A stretch of DNA of 43,825 bases. Source: Victivallales bacterium (lineage in GTDB: Bacteria > Verrucomicrobiota > Lentisphaeria > Oligosphaerales > Oligosphaeraceae). Shown piece after piece: positions 17,838 to 25,724 of this stretch (position 1 is its first letter; every line of letters begins with the position of its first letter). The position numbers and the translations under genes were made by a program. The stretch covers positions 1-43,825 of the forward strand of contig JAFPYX010000056.1 of assembly GCA_017417585.1 (NCBI GenBank). The letters run 5' to 3'. The notes under the pieces were generated by a model. It saw only the letters and a list, made by a program, of their open reading frames with translations, did not search any database and was not told the origin of the DNA.

Positions 17838-18728
17838 CTATTCCAGAACAATATCGTCGGTGTTCCGGAACTGCCGTTTCACGCCGAGTTCCTGCATCCA
17901 GCATTTCACATAGTTCGTCTGCCAGGAACCAGAGCCGGGACCACCGCCGTTGTCGTTGTCCCACAGCCAGTCCGGCGTCTGCCAGATGGCGATTTCGGGT
18001 GCGACCTTTTCGTAGAACTGGCGGCTGGCGCCGTTCTGGCCGTGGTGGGAGAGGACCACGATGTCGGCCTTGAGTCCGTCGCCATATTCCTCAACCAGCA
18101 CATTGGCCATCTCCACGCCGATGTCGCCGGGGAAGATCAGCCGCCGCCCGCCCAGCCGAAGCGAGAAGACCAGGCTGGAGTTGTTGCAGGAGTTCTGGGT
18201 CATATTCAAGTCGTAGAAGTTCAGGACGTCGATGGCGGCGCCGTCCACCTCGAAGCGGTCGCCCTTGTGGAGTTCGACCTGCGGCCAGGGCAACGCGGCC
18301 ACGCCCGTGCAGACATCGCGGGTCTCGGCCTTCGACCAGGCCTCGGTTTCGGCCAGCCACTGCTGGGGCGGGAAGGCGTAGAGGACCTTCGCGATCTTCA
18401 ATGCATCCGGACGCTTCTTGGCAAGTTCGATGATGGCCCCGCAGTGGTCGCTATGCGCATGGGAGAGAAACCAGTAGTCCACCGTGTCGCTGTATTGCAG
18501 GATGACCTCGGCGAGATGGTCCGCGTCGGCGTAGTGCCCGCCGTCGAAGACAATCACATGGCGGTTGGGGGTCACCGCCACCACCGACTCCATGATGGAA
18601 TTTCGAGAGGACCTGGGGAAAACCATCCGCACGTTGCCTGGGAAATATTTTCCGGCGGGCGGCTCGGCGGCGGCAGAGAGGCTGGCAAGCAGGCACATGG
18701 CAAGGAGAATGGGGATGGCTCTACGCAT
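17838..18728 (-). CDS. Secreted ComEC-like metallo-beta-lactamase-fold protein
   Basis: 296 residues from the ATG at 18728, where a clear signal peptide begins (MRRAIPILLAMCLLASLSAAA); the frame extends to 18911 but overlaps the upstream gene and is unconserved. Metal-ligand motifs are LSHAHSDHCG (HxHxDH), FPGDIG and LSHHGQNG, the pattern of the stand-alone ComEC C-terminal domain family. The substrate is unknown; related proteins are nucleases or hydrolases. It starts 37 bp after the stop of the solute-binding protein gene, so it is probably the last gene of a co-directional run. Confidence 0.85.
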   Translation of the reverse strand: MRRAIPILLAMCLLASLSAAAEPPAGKYFPGNVRMVFPRSSRNSIMESVVAVTPNRHVIVFDGGHYADADHLAEVILQYSDTVDYWFLSHAHSDHCGAIIELAKKRPDALKIAKVLYAFPPQQWLAETEAWSKAETRDVCTGVAALPWPQVELHKGDRFEVDGAAIDVLNFYDLNMTQNSCNNSSLVFSLRLGGRRLIFPGDIGVEMANVLVEEYGDGLKADIVVLSHHGQNGASRQFYEKVAPEIAIWQTPDWLWDNDNGGGPGSGSWQTNYVKCWMQELGVKRQFRNTDDIVLE

Positions 18729-18765
18729 GGAATGACTGCGGAATTGCCGGAAATGGCAGAACGCT

Positions 18766-20388
18766 TCACTTGCCCCGTGCGCGGGAATAGCTCTTCCGGA
18801 AGAACTCGATCCACTCGCGCTGGAGGATCGCCTGGCTTTCGGGCGTGGAGATGTCGGCCAGTACTTTGGAGGCCTCCGCATAGCTGAACGGCAATGCCTC
18901 GAAGGCGGCAAGCTGTTCTGGCGAAATGGCCTCCAGGCCGCCCTGCTCCAAGATGTCCTTCCAGGCCGCGCGCAGCTCCGGCCCGCAGTCGATGATCATC
19001 ACCTTGATGAGCACGCGCATGACGGTGAAGAGCCGCCCGGTCCAGTCGCCGCGGTATTCGAAAACCTGTGCCAGCTCGAAGGGCTGCGCGTCGCCGATGC
19101 AGGTGTTCAGCTGGCGCTCCCGGGGTGTATAGAGATCGCGGCGGACGGGTTGTCGATACAACGTGTACCGAACCGGCCCGCCTTCGGTGCCGGCCGGACG
19201 CGCCCAGAGCCGCTGGGCCTCCGGGGAGAGCACGAAGTCGATGAACTCCTCGGCCAGTTCACGGTCCGGCGCCCCGCGCAGCAGGCCGATGGGATCGGCG
19301 GAGACCGTGGAGGCGGCGTGCGGCGTGCGGTACGCGACGGTCTCGCGGCCGACATGCCTGCGCTCCCAGTCCACCTGGGAACGCCCGTAGAAGTCGATGC
19401 ACATCCCCGCCGCGATCTGCCCCGTTGCCGCATCTGCGGGCACCTTTCCGGCGGAGAAGGTCAGATACGCGGCATTCCCGCCCAGCTGCTTGATGAGGGT
19501 GAAGGCGCGCGTCCAGGCACGCTCCAGCTCCTCCGGCGTGGGCTGGGGACGGGCCTCTCCAGGATGCGTCTTGGCGATTTCATCCTGCATTTCACGCTGG
19601 ATGAGCATCTCGAAGCACTTGTTGATGGAGCCGCTCTGGGAGGGGTCGGCGATGCCGATCGCCTGATACAGGCGCGGATCCGCCAAATCGCGCCATTGCT
19701 CGCCGAAATGCGCAATCTCCTCGTCGTTCAGCCCGGCCTGCCGCAGGCGGTCGAAATTGAGGATGACGCCAAAGCTGGAGAAGCAGGCTGCATAATATCT
19801 GTCCTGCGCGTCGTACCAGGTTTCTCCCCCGCCGCCAGATGCCAGGATGGGCTCCGGGCCGGAGAACCACTCGGGATGGCGGTCCTGCACCCCGGCGGGA
19901 ACCAATATGCCGGAAGCGGCCAGGCTGGAGTGGTCATACTGCCCTCCCCCCATGAAGATATCGATGTCGATGCCGACATTGCCGGCAAGGAAATCACGTC
20001 GCGCCTCCGAGGCGCCGCTTTCGCCGTCCAACGACGTGCGGGCGTTGAACACGTCTGACGCAATCTGGTCGTCCCAGGGGAAGCTGGGGTTGCGTTGTGA
20101 CCAGTCGTGCTGGAAATTAGCGATGAAGGTGCTGCGCAGGTAGCGTACGCATTCCGTGGTGCCGCCGATGGCACGCCAGTCGATCGAGACCTCTTCGCCG
20201 GTGCGCTGGCGGTGGTACTCCCGGAAGGCCAATTCGATTTCGTGGCGGATCGACTCGTTGTGCGGGGTCAGAATGACCAGCTGGCGCCTGGCCGGCGGAA
20301 GTTTCTCGGCACGCCTGCGAAGCGCCAGAGGCAAGGCGATGATCACGCCGAGGACGAAGATGGCCAAAAGAAGGCTCTTTTTCATCAT
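18766..20388 (-). CDS. Extracellular solute-binding protein (family 1/Fe3+-type), orphan
   Basis: 540 residues from MMKKSLLLAIF at 20388, with a membrane anchor or signal (LLLAIFVLGVIIALPLAL) and GAGGT about 12 nt upstream of the ATG pair. The body looks like a type-2 periplasmic binding protein: LVILTPHNESIRHEIELAF at the start, then GIDIDIFMGGGQYD, IADPSQSGS and a C-terminal SADPIGLLRGAPDRELAEEFIDFVLSPEAQRLW segment typical of ferric-iron or phosphonate binders (AfuA/PgtC-like). No ABC permease or ATPase is encoded nearby. It is downstream of the Ser/Thr kinase gene (72-bp gap) and upstream of the MBL gene on the same strand. The ligand is not predictable from this view. Confidence 0.8.
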   Translation of the reverse strand: MMKKSLLLAIFVLGVIIALPLALRRRAEKLPPARRQLVILTPHNESIRHEIELAFREYHRQRTGEEVSIDWRAIGGTTECVRYLRSTFIANFQHDWSQRNPSFPWDDQIASDVFNARTSLDGESGASEARRDFLAGNVGIDIDIFMGGGQYDHSSLAASGILVPAGVQDRHPEWFSGPEPILASGGGGETWYDAQDRYYAACFSSFGVILNFDRLRQAGLNDEEIAHFGEQWRDLADPRLYQAIGIADPSQSGSINKCFEMLIQREMQDEIAKTHPGEARPQPTPEELERAWTRAFTLIKQLGGNAAYLTFSAGKVPADAATGQIAAGMCIDFYGRSQVDWERRHVGRETVAYRTPHAASTVSADPIGLLRGAPDRELAEEFIDFVLSPEAQRLWARPAGTEGGPVRYTLYRQPVRRDLYTPRERQLNTCIGDAQPFELAQVFEYRGDWTGRLFTVMRVLIKVMIIDCGPELRAAWKDILEQGGLEAISPEQLAAFEALPFSYAEASKVLADISTPESQAILQREWIEFFRKSYSRARGK

Positions 20389-20460
20389 GAAAACGCGGAC
20401 CTCAAAAACGGTGGATTCTGAGGCCCGCGGCAAAAAGGTGAAATGACAGTCGCCGACACG

Positions 20461-21666
20461 TCAAATTTTCAGCCCGCAGTTCTCAGCTGCGGCCTGAAGC
20501 TGCTTGGCCAGCACGGTGCAGGAGGAAATGCGCAGATCGCGGCGATAGATGGTGCAGTTGCGGATGACCTCCGCCAATTCGCGGTAGTTCTTGCTGGACA
20601 GCTCGGGAATCTCGCGGACCGCGGTCATCTCGGTCTTCTCCATGTCCCAGGCCGCGTTGCGGCGGAAGTCTTTCTGCACGGCGTCGTTGGGGTCCTGGCT
20701 CAGCGGCTTCCCGCCAAAGAGCAGCGAGAAGGTAACGCCAAGAGCGAAGATATCCGTGTCCGGCCCCAGCTCCGCCCGGCAGATCTGCTCCGGCGACATG
20801 AAGCCGGCCGTGCCGGCGACGGTGTTCTTCTTGAAGCCGGAGGGCACGGAGATGCCAAAGTCTATCAGCCTCACCCGGCCGGTGCGCTCCAGCATGAAGT
20901 TCGAGGGCTTGATGTCCAGATGAATCAGATTGCGCTGGTGGAACTGCCCGATGGCCTTGCAGATCTGAAGGCAAATGCGGACCTTGTCCTCAAGGTTCAG
21001 GGCATTCTGCAACGGCTTGGTTCCCAGGTCAATGCCGTTGATGCGCTCCATCAGCAGGTCGTACCCCAGCTCCAGGCCCATGCTGCTGACTTTTCGCAGG
21101 GAGAACATGAACACCGGAATCTGAGCGCCCAGTCCCTCGGTCGATTCGCTATTGAGCAGCTGCCCGACCTTGTACTCGTTGCTGAGGTGCTTCCATTTGG
21201 TCTTGTAGGAGACGCTCTGAAGCTTGCCTTGGTTCCCCTTGTAGCGCGGATCGCCAAACCAGCGGTCCTTCCAGTTGCGGATGGACTTCACACAGAAGGC
21301 AAAGCCGTTGAGGTTCGCATTGTACAGCACGGACTCCGCTCCACGGTCCAGGAAGGTGCCGAGGGTGTAGGACGCTCCCTCCATGAGTGCCTTCGCCTGG
21401 GCTTGTCGGGCGGCAGGGGACAGTGTGTCCAGCCGCTCCGGCAAAGTGGCGTTCAGGTGGTTCATGGCGACCTCGCTGAGGGGATTCTCCGGCAGATAGG
21501 ACGGACTGGCAATGCGCATGGTCTTGACCAGCTGGTCAAGATTTTCCGTGGCATTGATCGTGTCGCCAGGCGTGCGTGAAGGAGCAGGAACAGGCGCGGG
21601 AGTGCTGCCCTTTGTGGCCTGCGCCAGCTCCTCCGGGGTTAAGTATCGGCGATTGTCGGTAGACAT
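20461..21666 (-). CDS. Hanks-type Ser/Thr protein kinase next to tubulin-like GTPase
   Basis: 401 residues from the ATG at 21666 (MSTDNRRYLTPEELAQ). The kinase core is complete: a degenerate Gly loop (LDRGAESVLY, 106-115), Lys127 in FAFCVKSI, candidate alpha-C Glu164, catalytic loop HLDIKPSN (249-256; Asp251, Asn256), DFG as DFGIS (269-273), GTAGFMSPEQ (285-294) and DTDIFALGV. The HRD Arg is Leu, so it is a non-RD kinase, but all catalytic residues are kept. A ~35-residue insert lies between the Lys strand and alpha-C. A Pro/Ala/Ser/Thr-rich N-terminal region precedes the fold. No transmembrane helix is seen, so it is cytosolic. It lies 67 bp downstream of the tubulin-like gene on the same strand. 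Confidence 0.9.
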   Translation of the reverse strand: MSTDNRRYLTPEELAQATKGSTPAPVPAPSRTPGDTINATENLDQLVKTMRIASPSYLPENPLSEVAMNHLNATLPERLDTLSPAARQAQAKALMEGASYTLGTFLDRGAESVLYNANLNGFAFCVKSIRNWKDRWFGDPRYKGNQGKLQSVSYKTKWKHLSNEYKVGQLLNSESTEGLGAQIPVFMFSLRKVSSMGLELGYDLLMERINGIDLGTKPLQNALNLEDKVRICLQICKAIGQFHQRNLIHLDIKPSNFMLERTGRVRLIDFGISVPSGFKKNTVAGTAGFMSPEQICRAELGPDTDIFALGVTFSLLFGGKPLSQDPNDAVQKDFRRNAAWDMEKTEMTAVREIPELSSKNYRELAEVIRNCTIYRRDLRISSCTVLAKQLQAAAENCGLKI

Positions 21667-21733
21667 TTCAAAAATCGTTTGGCCTGCGAACAAATCCTGC
21701 CGAGAGCAAGATCCGTCGGCCGAATGCTGGCAA

Positions 21734-22831
21734 CTAGAGTTTGTTGATGCGCTTGAGCATCGCAATGACCTCGTCCTGGCCGTCGGCTTTGACCTTGGCG
21801 GCCTCGTGGTCCAGATTGACCTGAAGTGGTTCAAGCTCCACGTACTGGTCGATGGTCCGGCGGACCTTGGTCTGGGCGTGTTCTTCGGACTGGCGGTTGA
21901 AGTCCTGGACCTCCTCCGCCGGCTTGCGGGAATACAGCAGCGAGACGCTGACCCGAGGATTCTTGAGGGAGGGATTCTCCACCACGCTGTAGAGCGGCTT
22001 CACCTCCTGGTCGTTGAAGTATTTCAGGATGCCGTAGAAGCAAGTGCCGTCGTTGCCGGCGGGGACTTCCAGCAGGAACATCGCCTCGATGGCCTGCTCC
22101 GGCGGCAGCAGCAGCGGATTCCAGTGGCTGGAGAGCTGTCTGCCAAAATCGCTTTCCGGGTTGAAGTTGAACGACGTGAAGTGGTTGAAATACGGCTTGG
22201 AGAGATAGAGGGCGAAATCGGCCTGGTCGATGTGCTCCTCAAGAAGCTTCAGCTCAGCGTTCTTCTCGGGAATCGCGAAGAAATCACGAAGGGAGTTCAC
22301 GATCATCTGGTTGTATTTGTCCTCGGCAATCTGCTTCTCGAACTTGACGCGGTTCGAGAACATGAAAATGTTCCCCGTGTTGCCGCTGTCGATTGCCGCC
22401 GCCACAGGCCCGTTCAGGAAGGCCGAGGTGTTGCTTACAAACTCGTCCGGTTCCATCTTGCCATACGGAAGAACCAGCGCGAAAATGGTCTTCTCCTCCA
22501 CTGGAATCTGTTCCTGCCGCGCAGCCAGGTCCCGCAGAATGCCCGTCGTTATCCCGTTGCCGGTCCCGCCGCCAGTCGCCGAAATCACCATCGCGCCGCG
22601 AACCAGGTTCGACAGCTGGCGGCTCACCGAGCCGTATGCCTCCAGACCAATCGCGGGGTCCATCCGCGCGCCTTGGAATACCCCGGACCCGTCGTGCAAG
22701 GATGCCTGGATCTTCTCGCCAGAAGTCGGAACCTTCGACAATTCTATCTCGGAGATGTTCACCGCCACCGACTGCGAATCCAGCTTGACCGCAATTTTAC
22801 TTCCCGCGCCACCAATGCCGATGGTTCTCAT
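21734..22831 (-). CDS. Divergent tubulin/FtsZ-superfamily GTPase (TubZ- or FtsZ-like)
   Basis: 365 residues. The fold starts at once with a T1-type loop, MRTIGIGGAGSKIAVKL. The tubulin signature G-loop (T4) is SATGGGTGNG (Gly87 to Gly93). FALVLPYG follows in the position of the FtsZ strand that precedes the T5 region. HIDQAD at residues 200-205 aligns in position and pattern with the FtsZ T7 loop NVDFAD, keeping both acidic residues (Asp202, Asp205) with His for Asn. The C-terminal half has no FtsZ-tail motif that I recognise; the last 45 residues are charged and probably helical. The start overlaps the wHTH gene stop (ATGA), with AGAGGAGG just upstream, indicating coupled translation. It is predicted to polymerise in a GTP-dependent way. 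It is neither an obvious division FtsZ (no dcw genes nearby) nor a close TubZ. Confidence 0.88.
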   Translation of the reverse strand: MRTIGIGGAGSKIAVKLDSQSVAVNISEIELSKVPTSGEKIQASLHDGSGVFQGARMDPAIGLEAYGSVSRQLSNLVRGAMVISATGGGTGNGITTGILRDLAARQEQIPVEEKTIFALVLPYGKMEPDEFVSNTSAFLNGPVAAAIDSGNTGNIFMFSNRVKFEKQIAEDKYNQMIVNSLRDFFAIPEKNAELKLLEEHIDQADFALYLSKPYFNHFTSFNFNPESDFGRQLSSHWNPLLLPPEQAIEAMFLLEVPAGNDGTCFYGILKYFNDQEVKPLYSVVENPSLKNPRVSVSLLYSRKPAEEVQDFNRQSEEHAQTKVRRTIDQYVELEPLQVNLDHEAAKVKADGQDEVIAMLKRINKL

Positions 22832-23178
22832 GGTTTGACCTCCTCTAGAAATGCCGAGCCCTTCTTTGTATAGCGGCCCGTCTTGATGAGTTTCTCCAGC
22901 GCCTTCGCGCCGAATTCCGTGATGTAGATGTTCTTGCGGTTCCGCTCGTCCCGCACGTCAATCAGGCACAAAATCCGCAGCGACTCCACTATCGCCACCG
23001 CTGTCTGCTTCGTCCGGGTGATGCCGCCGTGCTTCAAGTCGTCAAACAAATTCGTGATATTATACTTCACTTGCTTATACTCACCTGTCGCAGCCCACAG
23101 CAATACCAGAAAATGCTCCTCGCCTAGACGAGAAAGCTGCTGTTCAAACAACTCGGTTGGATGGACGGTGCTTGCCAT
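22828..23178 (-). CDS. Small winged-helix DNA-binding protein (TubR-like position)
   Basis: 116 residues. The pattern is helix-turn-helix followed by a wing: LVLLWAATGEYKQVKYNITNLFDDLKHGG, RTKQTAVAIVESLRILCLIDVRD, then ERNRKNIYITEFGAKALEKLIKTGRY. This fits a winged-helix fold of MarR/replication-initiator or TubR type, but I see no specific family signature. It is the first gene of the module; its stop overlaps the GTPase start by 4 nt. Upstream lies a 737-bp AT-rich region with pentamer clusters that could be its binding sites. By analogy to TubZRC it could be both autorepressor and centromere-binding adaptor. Confidence 0.75.
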   Translation of the reverse strand: MASTVHPTELFEQQLSRLGEEHFLVLLWAATGEYKQVKYNITNLFDDLKHGGITRTKQTAVAIVESLRILCLIDVRDERNRKNIYITEFGAKALEKLIKTGRYTKKGSAFLEEVKP

Positions 23179-23215
23179 GCAAATGAATGAACGGATAAAA
23201 GACTCTGCTGTTTCT

Positions 23216-23259
23216 CATACTATAGTGTAGTGAAAGCGTTTTGCACGTACGCGTGCGAA
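23216..23259 (-). promoter_or_regulatory. Candidate promoter/operator of the wHTH gene
   Basis: On the minus strand a TATAGT -10-like box lies in the first pentamer cluster. An inverted repeat TTTGCACG-TACG-CGTGCGAA (23240-23259, one mismatch between arms) sits around the -35 position. This fits an autorepressed promoter about 45 bp upstream of the wHTH start. Confidence 0.4.
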
Positions 23260-23372
23260 TATTTTTCCCTTATTCCCTTAATAATTCTTACCCCCTCAGT
23301 TTCAGTACAATTCCATAAACGGGAATGCATTATTAAATGTAAATAGAATACACTAAAGTAGAATTTACATCA

Positions 23373-23396
23373 ATATAGTATGGTATAGTTTAGTAA
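23373..23396. repeat. Pentamer iteron-like cluster (TATAG units)
   Basis: Four consecutive 5-bp units, TATAG-TATGG-TATAG-TTTAG, are followed by TAAAA. Related units occur at 23216-23232 and 23691-23705 (GTATAGTATAGTAAG). Short tandem AT-rich units upstream of a DNA-binding protein plus tubulin-like gene recall tubC centromeres. Confidence 0.6.
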
Positions 23397-23915
23397 AATA
23401 TATAATTGTCTTCTTGTCACGGCAGCAGACATGGAATGGAGTAAGTAGCCAAGGCCATCTCTGATAAAAAAAATAATTAGTTACAAACAAATAACTTAAA
23501 ACAAAGTACAAGAAGGCTGTGCAATCCCAATTCCGAAGCACGGGCAACAATAGAATAATTATCCAGATAATAGAATCAAACGAAAAACAAGACTACGTGC
23601 CGCCAAAATCAAGCAACATGAAAAATCAAAGGGGCCAGGTAAAACGAAATAGACCAACTCAATAAAATACAAATGCTAAAATGAAGCTAAGTATAGTATA
23701 GTAAGAAAAATGAAACAACGGAGAGGCCACGACAAAATGCAGAATTCATGAGATAACGTTACAAATACATAACGGCGAAAATCCGGAAGCGGAAGGCGTA
23801 GTGAATACTACTAGCCACAAAAATGGGAGGATAAATAGGAAATCAAGAAAAACGGTAAAAGAAATCCAAGTTCAGAACAAAGCACAACGAATAAAGAATA
23901 AAATGAAGTAAAATG

Positions 23916-24776
23916 CTACTTCAAATCACACATTATTCGCTCCAGGAAAAAAGACAAGTCGGGAGCGCCTTTCGCCACGCGATAGCCGTAAGCGGCTCCA
24001 GGGAACGGGAAATGAGCGCCAAGGAGAATCGCGTCCATCCGCAAGGTCTGGATGCGTGACACCACGGCGTCGGCGGGTGACGCGTCGAAACGAGCGCAGA
24101 AAGTCGGATGCGGGAACTGAAGTTCAACAGCATGCACGATATCACCTACAAAAACAATCTCACGTTGTCCATTTAGAGGAAGTCTGTAGATTGTATGGCC
24201 AGGTGTGTGCCCGGCCCGCTTTTCCGGCACGATTCCATGGGGAAGTGCATCAGAGTATTCGAATTTGTGGGTTTTCCCTGCATACGGTTCCAGGTATTTT
24301 TCAAGCGCGCTGCGTGTGGGATCCGTTTCCCACGCCTCGTATTCGACTTTGGCGATATGGATCGTGGCGTTCGGGAAGAGGGGAAGTCCGTTCCATAGAA
24401 GACCGCCAACGTGGTCGGGATGGATGTGGGTGATGAACACATCCGTTATCTCACTAACAGACACGCCCATCTGGGCAAGCTTTTCCCGAAGCGACCCGCG
24501 CGACTGGTCATTCCCTGCGTCGATCAGGAAGGTTTTCCCCTCCCTCCGGACCAAAAACACGTTCACGGACGACTCAAAAGATTCTTCGGCGGGTCGATAT
24601 CCAGTATTTGCGGCATCGGTGAAAAGGCTCGGCGGAAACTTCATTGCCGCATCCTGTATGCAGACAACCTCGCACCCCTCGAACTCAAAAGACTGGATTC
24701 CGGAGACCCCGCCGGAAGCAAGACAGTGCAACAATGCGGTGCCAAGAACGACCATGACCAGTAGCGAATGTTTCAT
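23916..24776 (-). CDS. Secreted metallo-beta-lactamase-fold hydrolase
   Basis: 286 residues from the ATG at 24776, preferred over the TTG at 24782 because AGGAG is 9 nt from the ATG. A signal peptide (MKHSLLVMVVLGTALLHCLASG) precedes an MBL domain with THIHPDHVGG (HxHxDH), KRAGHTPGHT (third His) and FVGDIVH (Asp ligand), then LGAHFPFPG near the end. The arrangement fits the AHL-lactonase/YtnP-like MBL branch, so lactonase or other hydrolase activity is possible but unproven. It is unrelated in detail to the other MBL-fold protein in the window. The gene has its own Shine-Dalgarno and lies 737 bp upstream of the wHTH gene. Confidence 0.85.
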   Translation of the reverse strand: MKHSLLVMVVLGTALLHCLASGGVSGIQSFEFEGCEVVCIQDAAMKFPPSLFTDAANTGYRPAEESFESSVNVFLVRREGKTFLIDAGNDQSRGSLREKLAQMGVSVSEITDVFITHIHPDHVGGLLWNGLPLFPNATIHIAKVEYEAWETDPTRSALEKYLEPYAGKTHKFEYSDALPHGIVPEKRAGHTPGHTIYRLPLNGQREIVFVGDIVHAVELQFPHPTFCARFDASPADAVVSRIQTLRMDAILLGAHFPFPGAAYGYRVAKGAPDLSFFLERIMCDLK

Positions 24777-24864
24777 TCCCAAATTCTCCTCTTTCTCCTA
24801 CTACGGTTGCTAATTAAAACTTGGTTTCCATGGACCAACATGCGAAAAAGCAATTGCGAACAAG

Positions 24865-25425
24865 TTAGTTCTGTCTGCCCTCGATGGCGGCCAACAGAAT
24901 TCCTCCGGCCAAAATCAGGTAGGGATGCAAAGTATTTTGGGGAGAAATACAAACTTTGAGCTTAAATACAAAAGGATTAAAATTCTGCCCCATGGTAGCG
25001 ACTATATTACCATTATGCATAACAAAATAATCCTGAGGAATCCAATTGGCTACAAATCGACGAACCAGAGCCATCCCCGCCGAATCCTCAAGAATTTCCC
25101 CTGTCTGCATGCCGGATCCATCGAATAGTTGCCACTGGTCCCGAATCAAAGACGAAAAACCCCTGCGCTGCCAGGTCCCAAGATAAGTGTTGGTCGATGA
25201 CTCAAAAACATCATACGCCGCGCTGAAATCGATGATATTCCGAGCCAGAATCACAATTAATTCCTGTCGCTTGGTCTCATCAGTATAAACACGGATGTCC
25301 TCTTTCAGCTTGAAGGCCTTCTGCTGGGAAAAGCCAATCAAATTGCCGGCGGGATCGTAAATGTGAAAAGCAGCGCCGAAAAGCTTAAAGACTTTGCGAC
25401 GAATTAAATAAGAATAATCGTTCAT
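24865..25425 (-). CDS. LURP-one/phospholipid-scramblase-like protein
   Basis: 186 residues. Alternating beta strands with motifs such as RRKVFKLFGAAFHIYDPAGNL, GFSQQKAFKLKEDIRVY, SSTNTYLGTWQRRGF and QWQLFDGSGMQTGEI match the tubby-like beta-barrel of LURP-one-related/YxjI proteins. A hydrophobic C-terminal helix (LHPYLILAGGILLAAIE) suggests a membrane tail, as in scramblases. Biochemical function in bacteria is not established. GC content is lower than in nearby housekeeping genes, which hints at acquisition. GAGG precedes the start. Confidence 0.7.
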   Translation of the reverse strand: MNDYSYLIRRKVFKLFGAAFHIYDPAGNLIGFSQQKAFKLKEDIRVYTDETKRQELIVILARNIIDFSAAYDVFESSTNTYLGTWQRRGFSSLIRDQWQLFDGSGMQTGEILEDSAGMALVRRFVANWIPQDYFVMHNGNIVATMGQNFNPFVFKLKVCISPQNTLHPYLILAGGILLAAIEGRQN

Positions 25426-25670
25426 GATCTAACCTCAAGAAGAGACACCTTAGGGTAACAAAAAGGTAAAAAAACAATCGTGGTGAGTGCCACTTAAGAC
25501 ATTTTAGGCATTAAAATATCTTGTTTCCCAAATTTTACCAGCTAATTCTCCAATATTGGTTTGCACAATAGGCGTTTGTCGGACAACAAGGAAGAGGGGG
25601 AACAATAAAACCAGCACTTCCGACACACCAGGGAGGCTTGGAAAAGCCCGCCAGCAGACCATTGAAGGGC

Positions 25671-25677
25671 TATATTA
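25671..25677 (+). promoter_or_regulatory. argF upstream TATATTA motif
   Basis: GGGCTATATTAAC lies 48 bp upstream of the argF start and matches the recurring promoter-like motif of this window. No good -35 is seen at 17 bp. Confidence 0.4.
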
Positions 25678-25724
25678 ACTTCTGGTACTGGACATCCTCT
25701 AGTATATATATCAGGAGAAAAGGA

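Larger units (their letters stand above)
23179..23915. other. AT-rich non-coding region upstream of the wHTH-GTPase-kinase module
   Basis: 737 bp without a credible gene; base composition is far more AT-rich than the flanking genes. It contains a 20-bp interrupted inverted repeat (23240-23259), three clusters of ATAGT/ACTAT pentamers (23216-23232, 23373-23396, 23691-23705) and long A-rich stretches. It is a candidate promoter/operator plus centromere-like site for the module. Confidence 0.65.
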
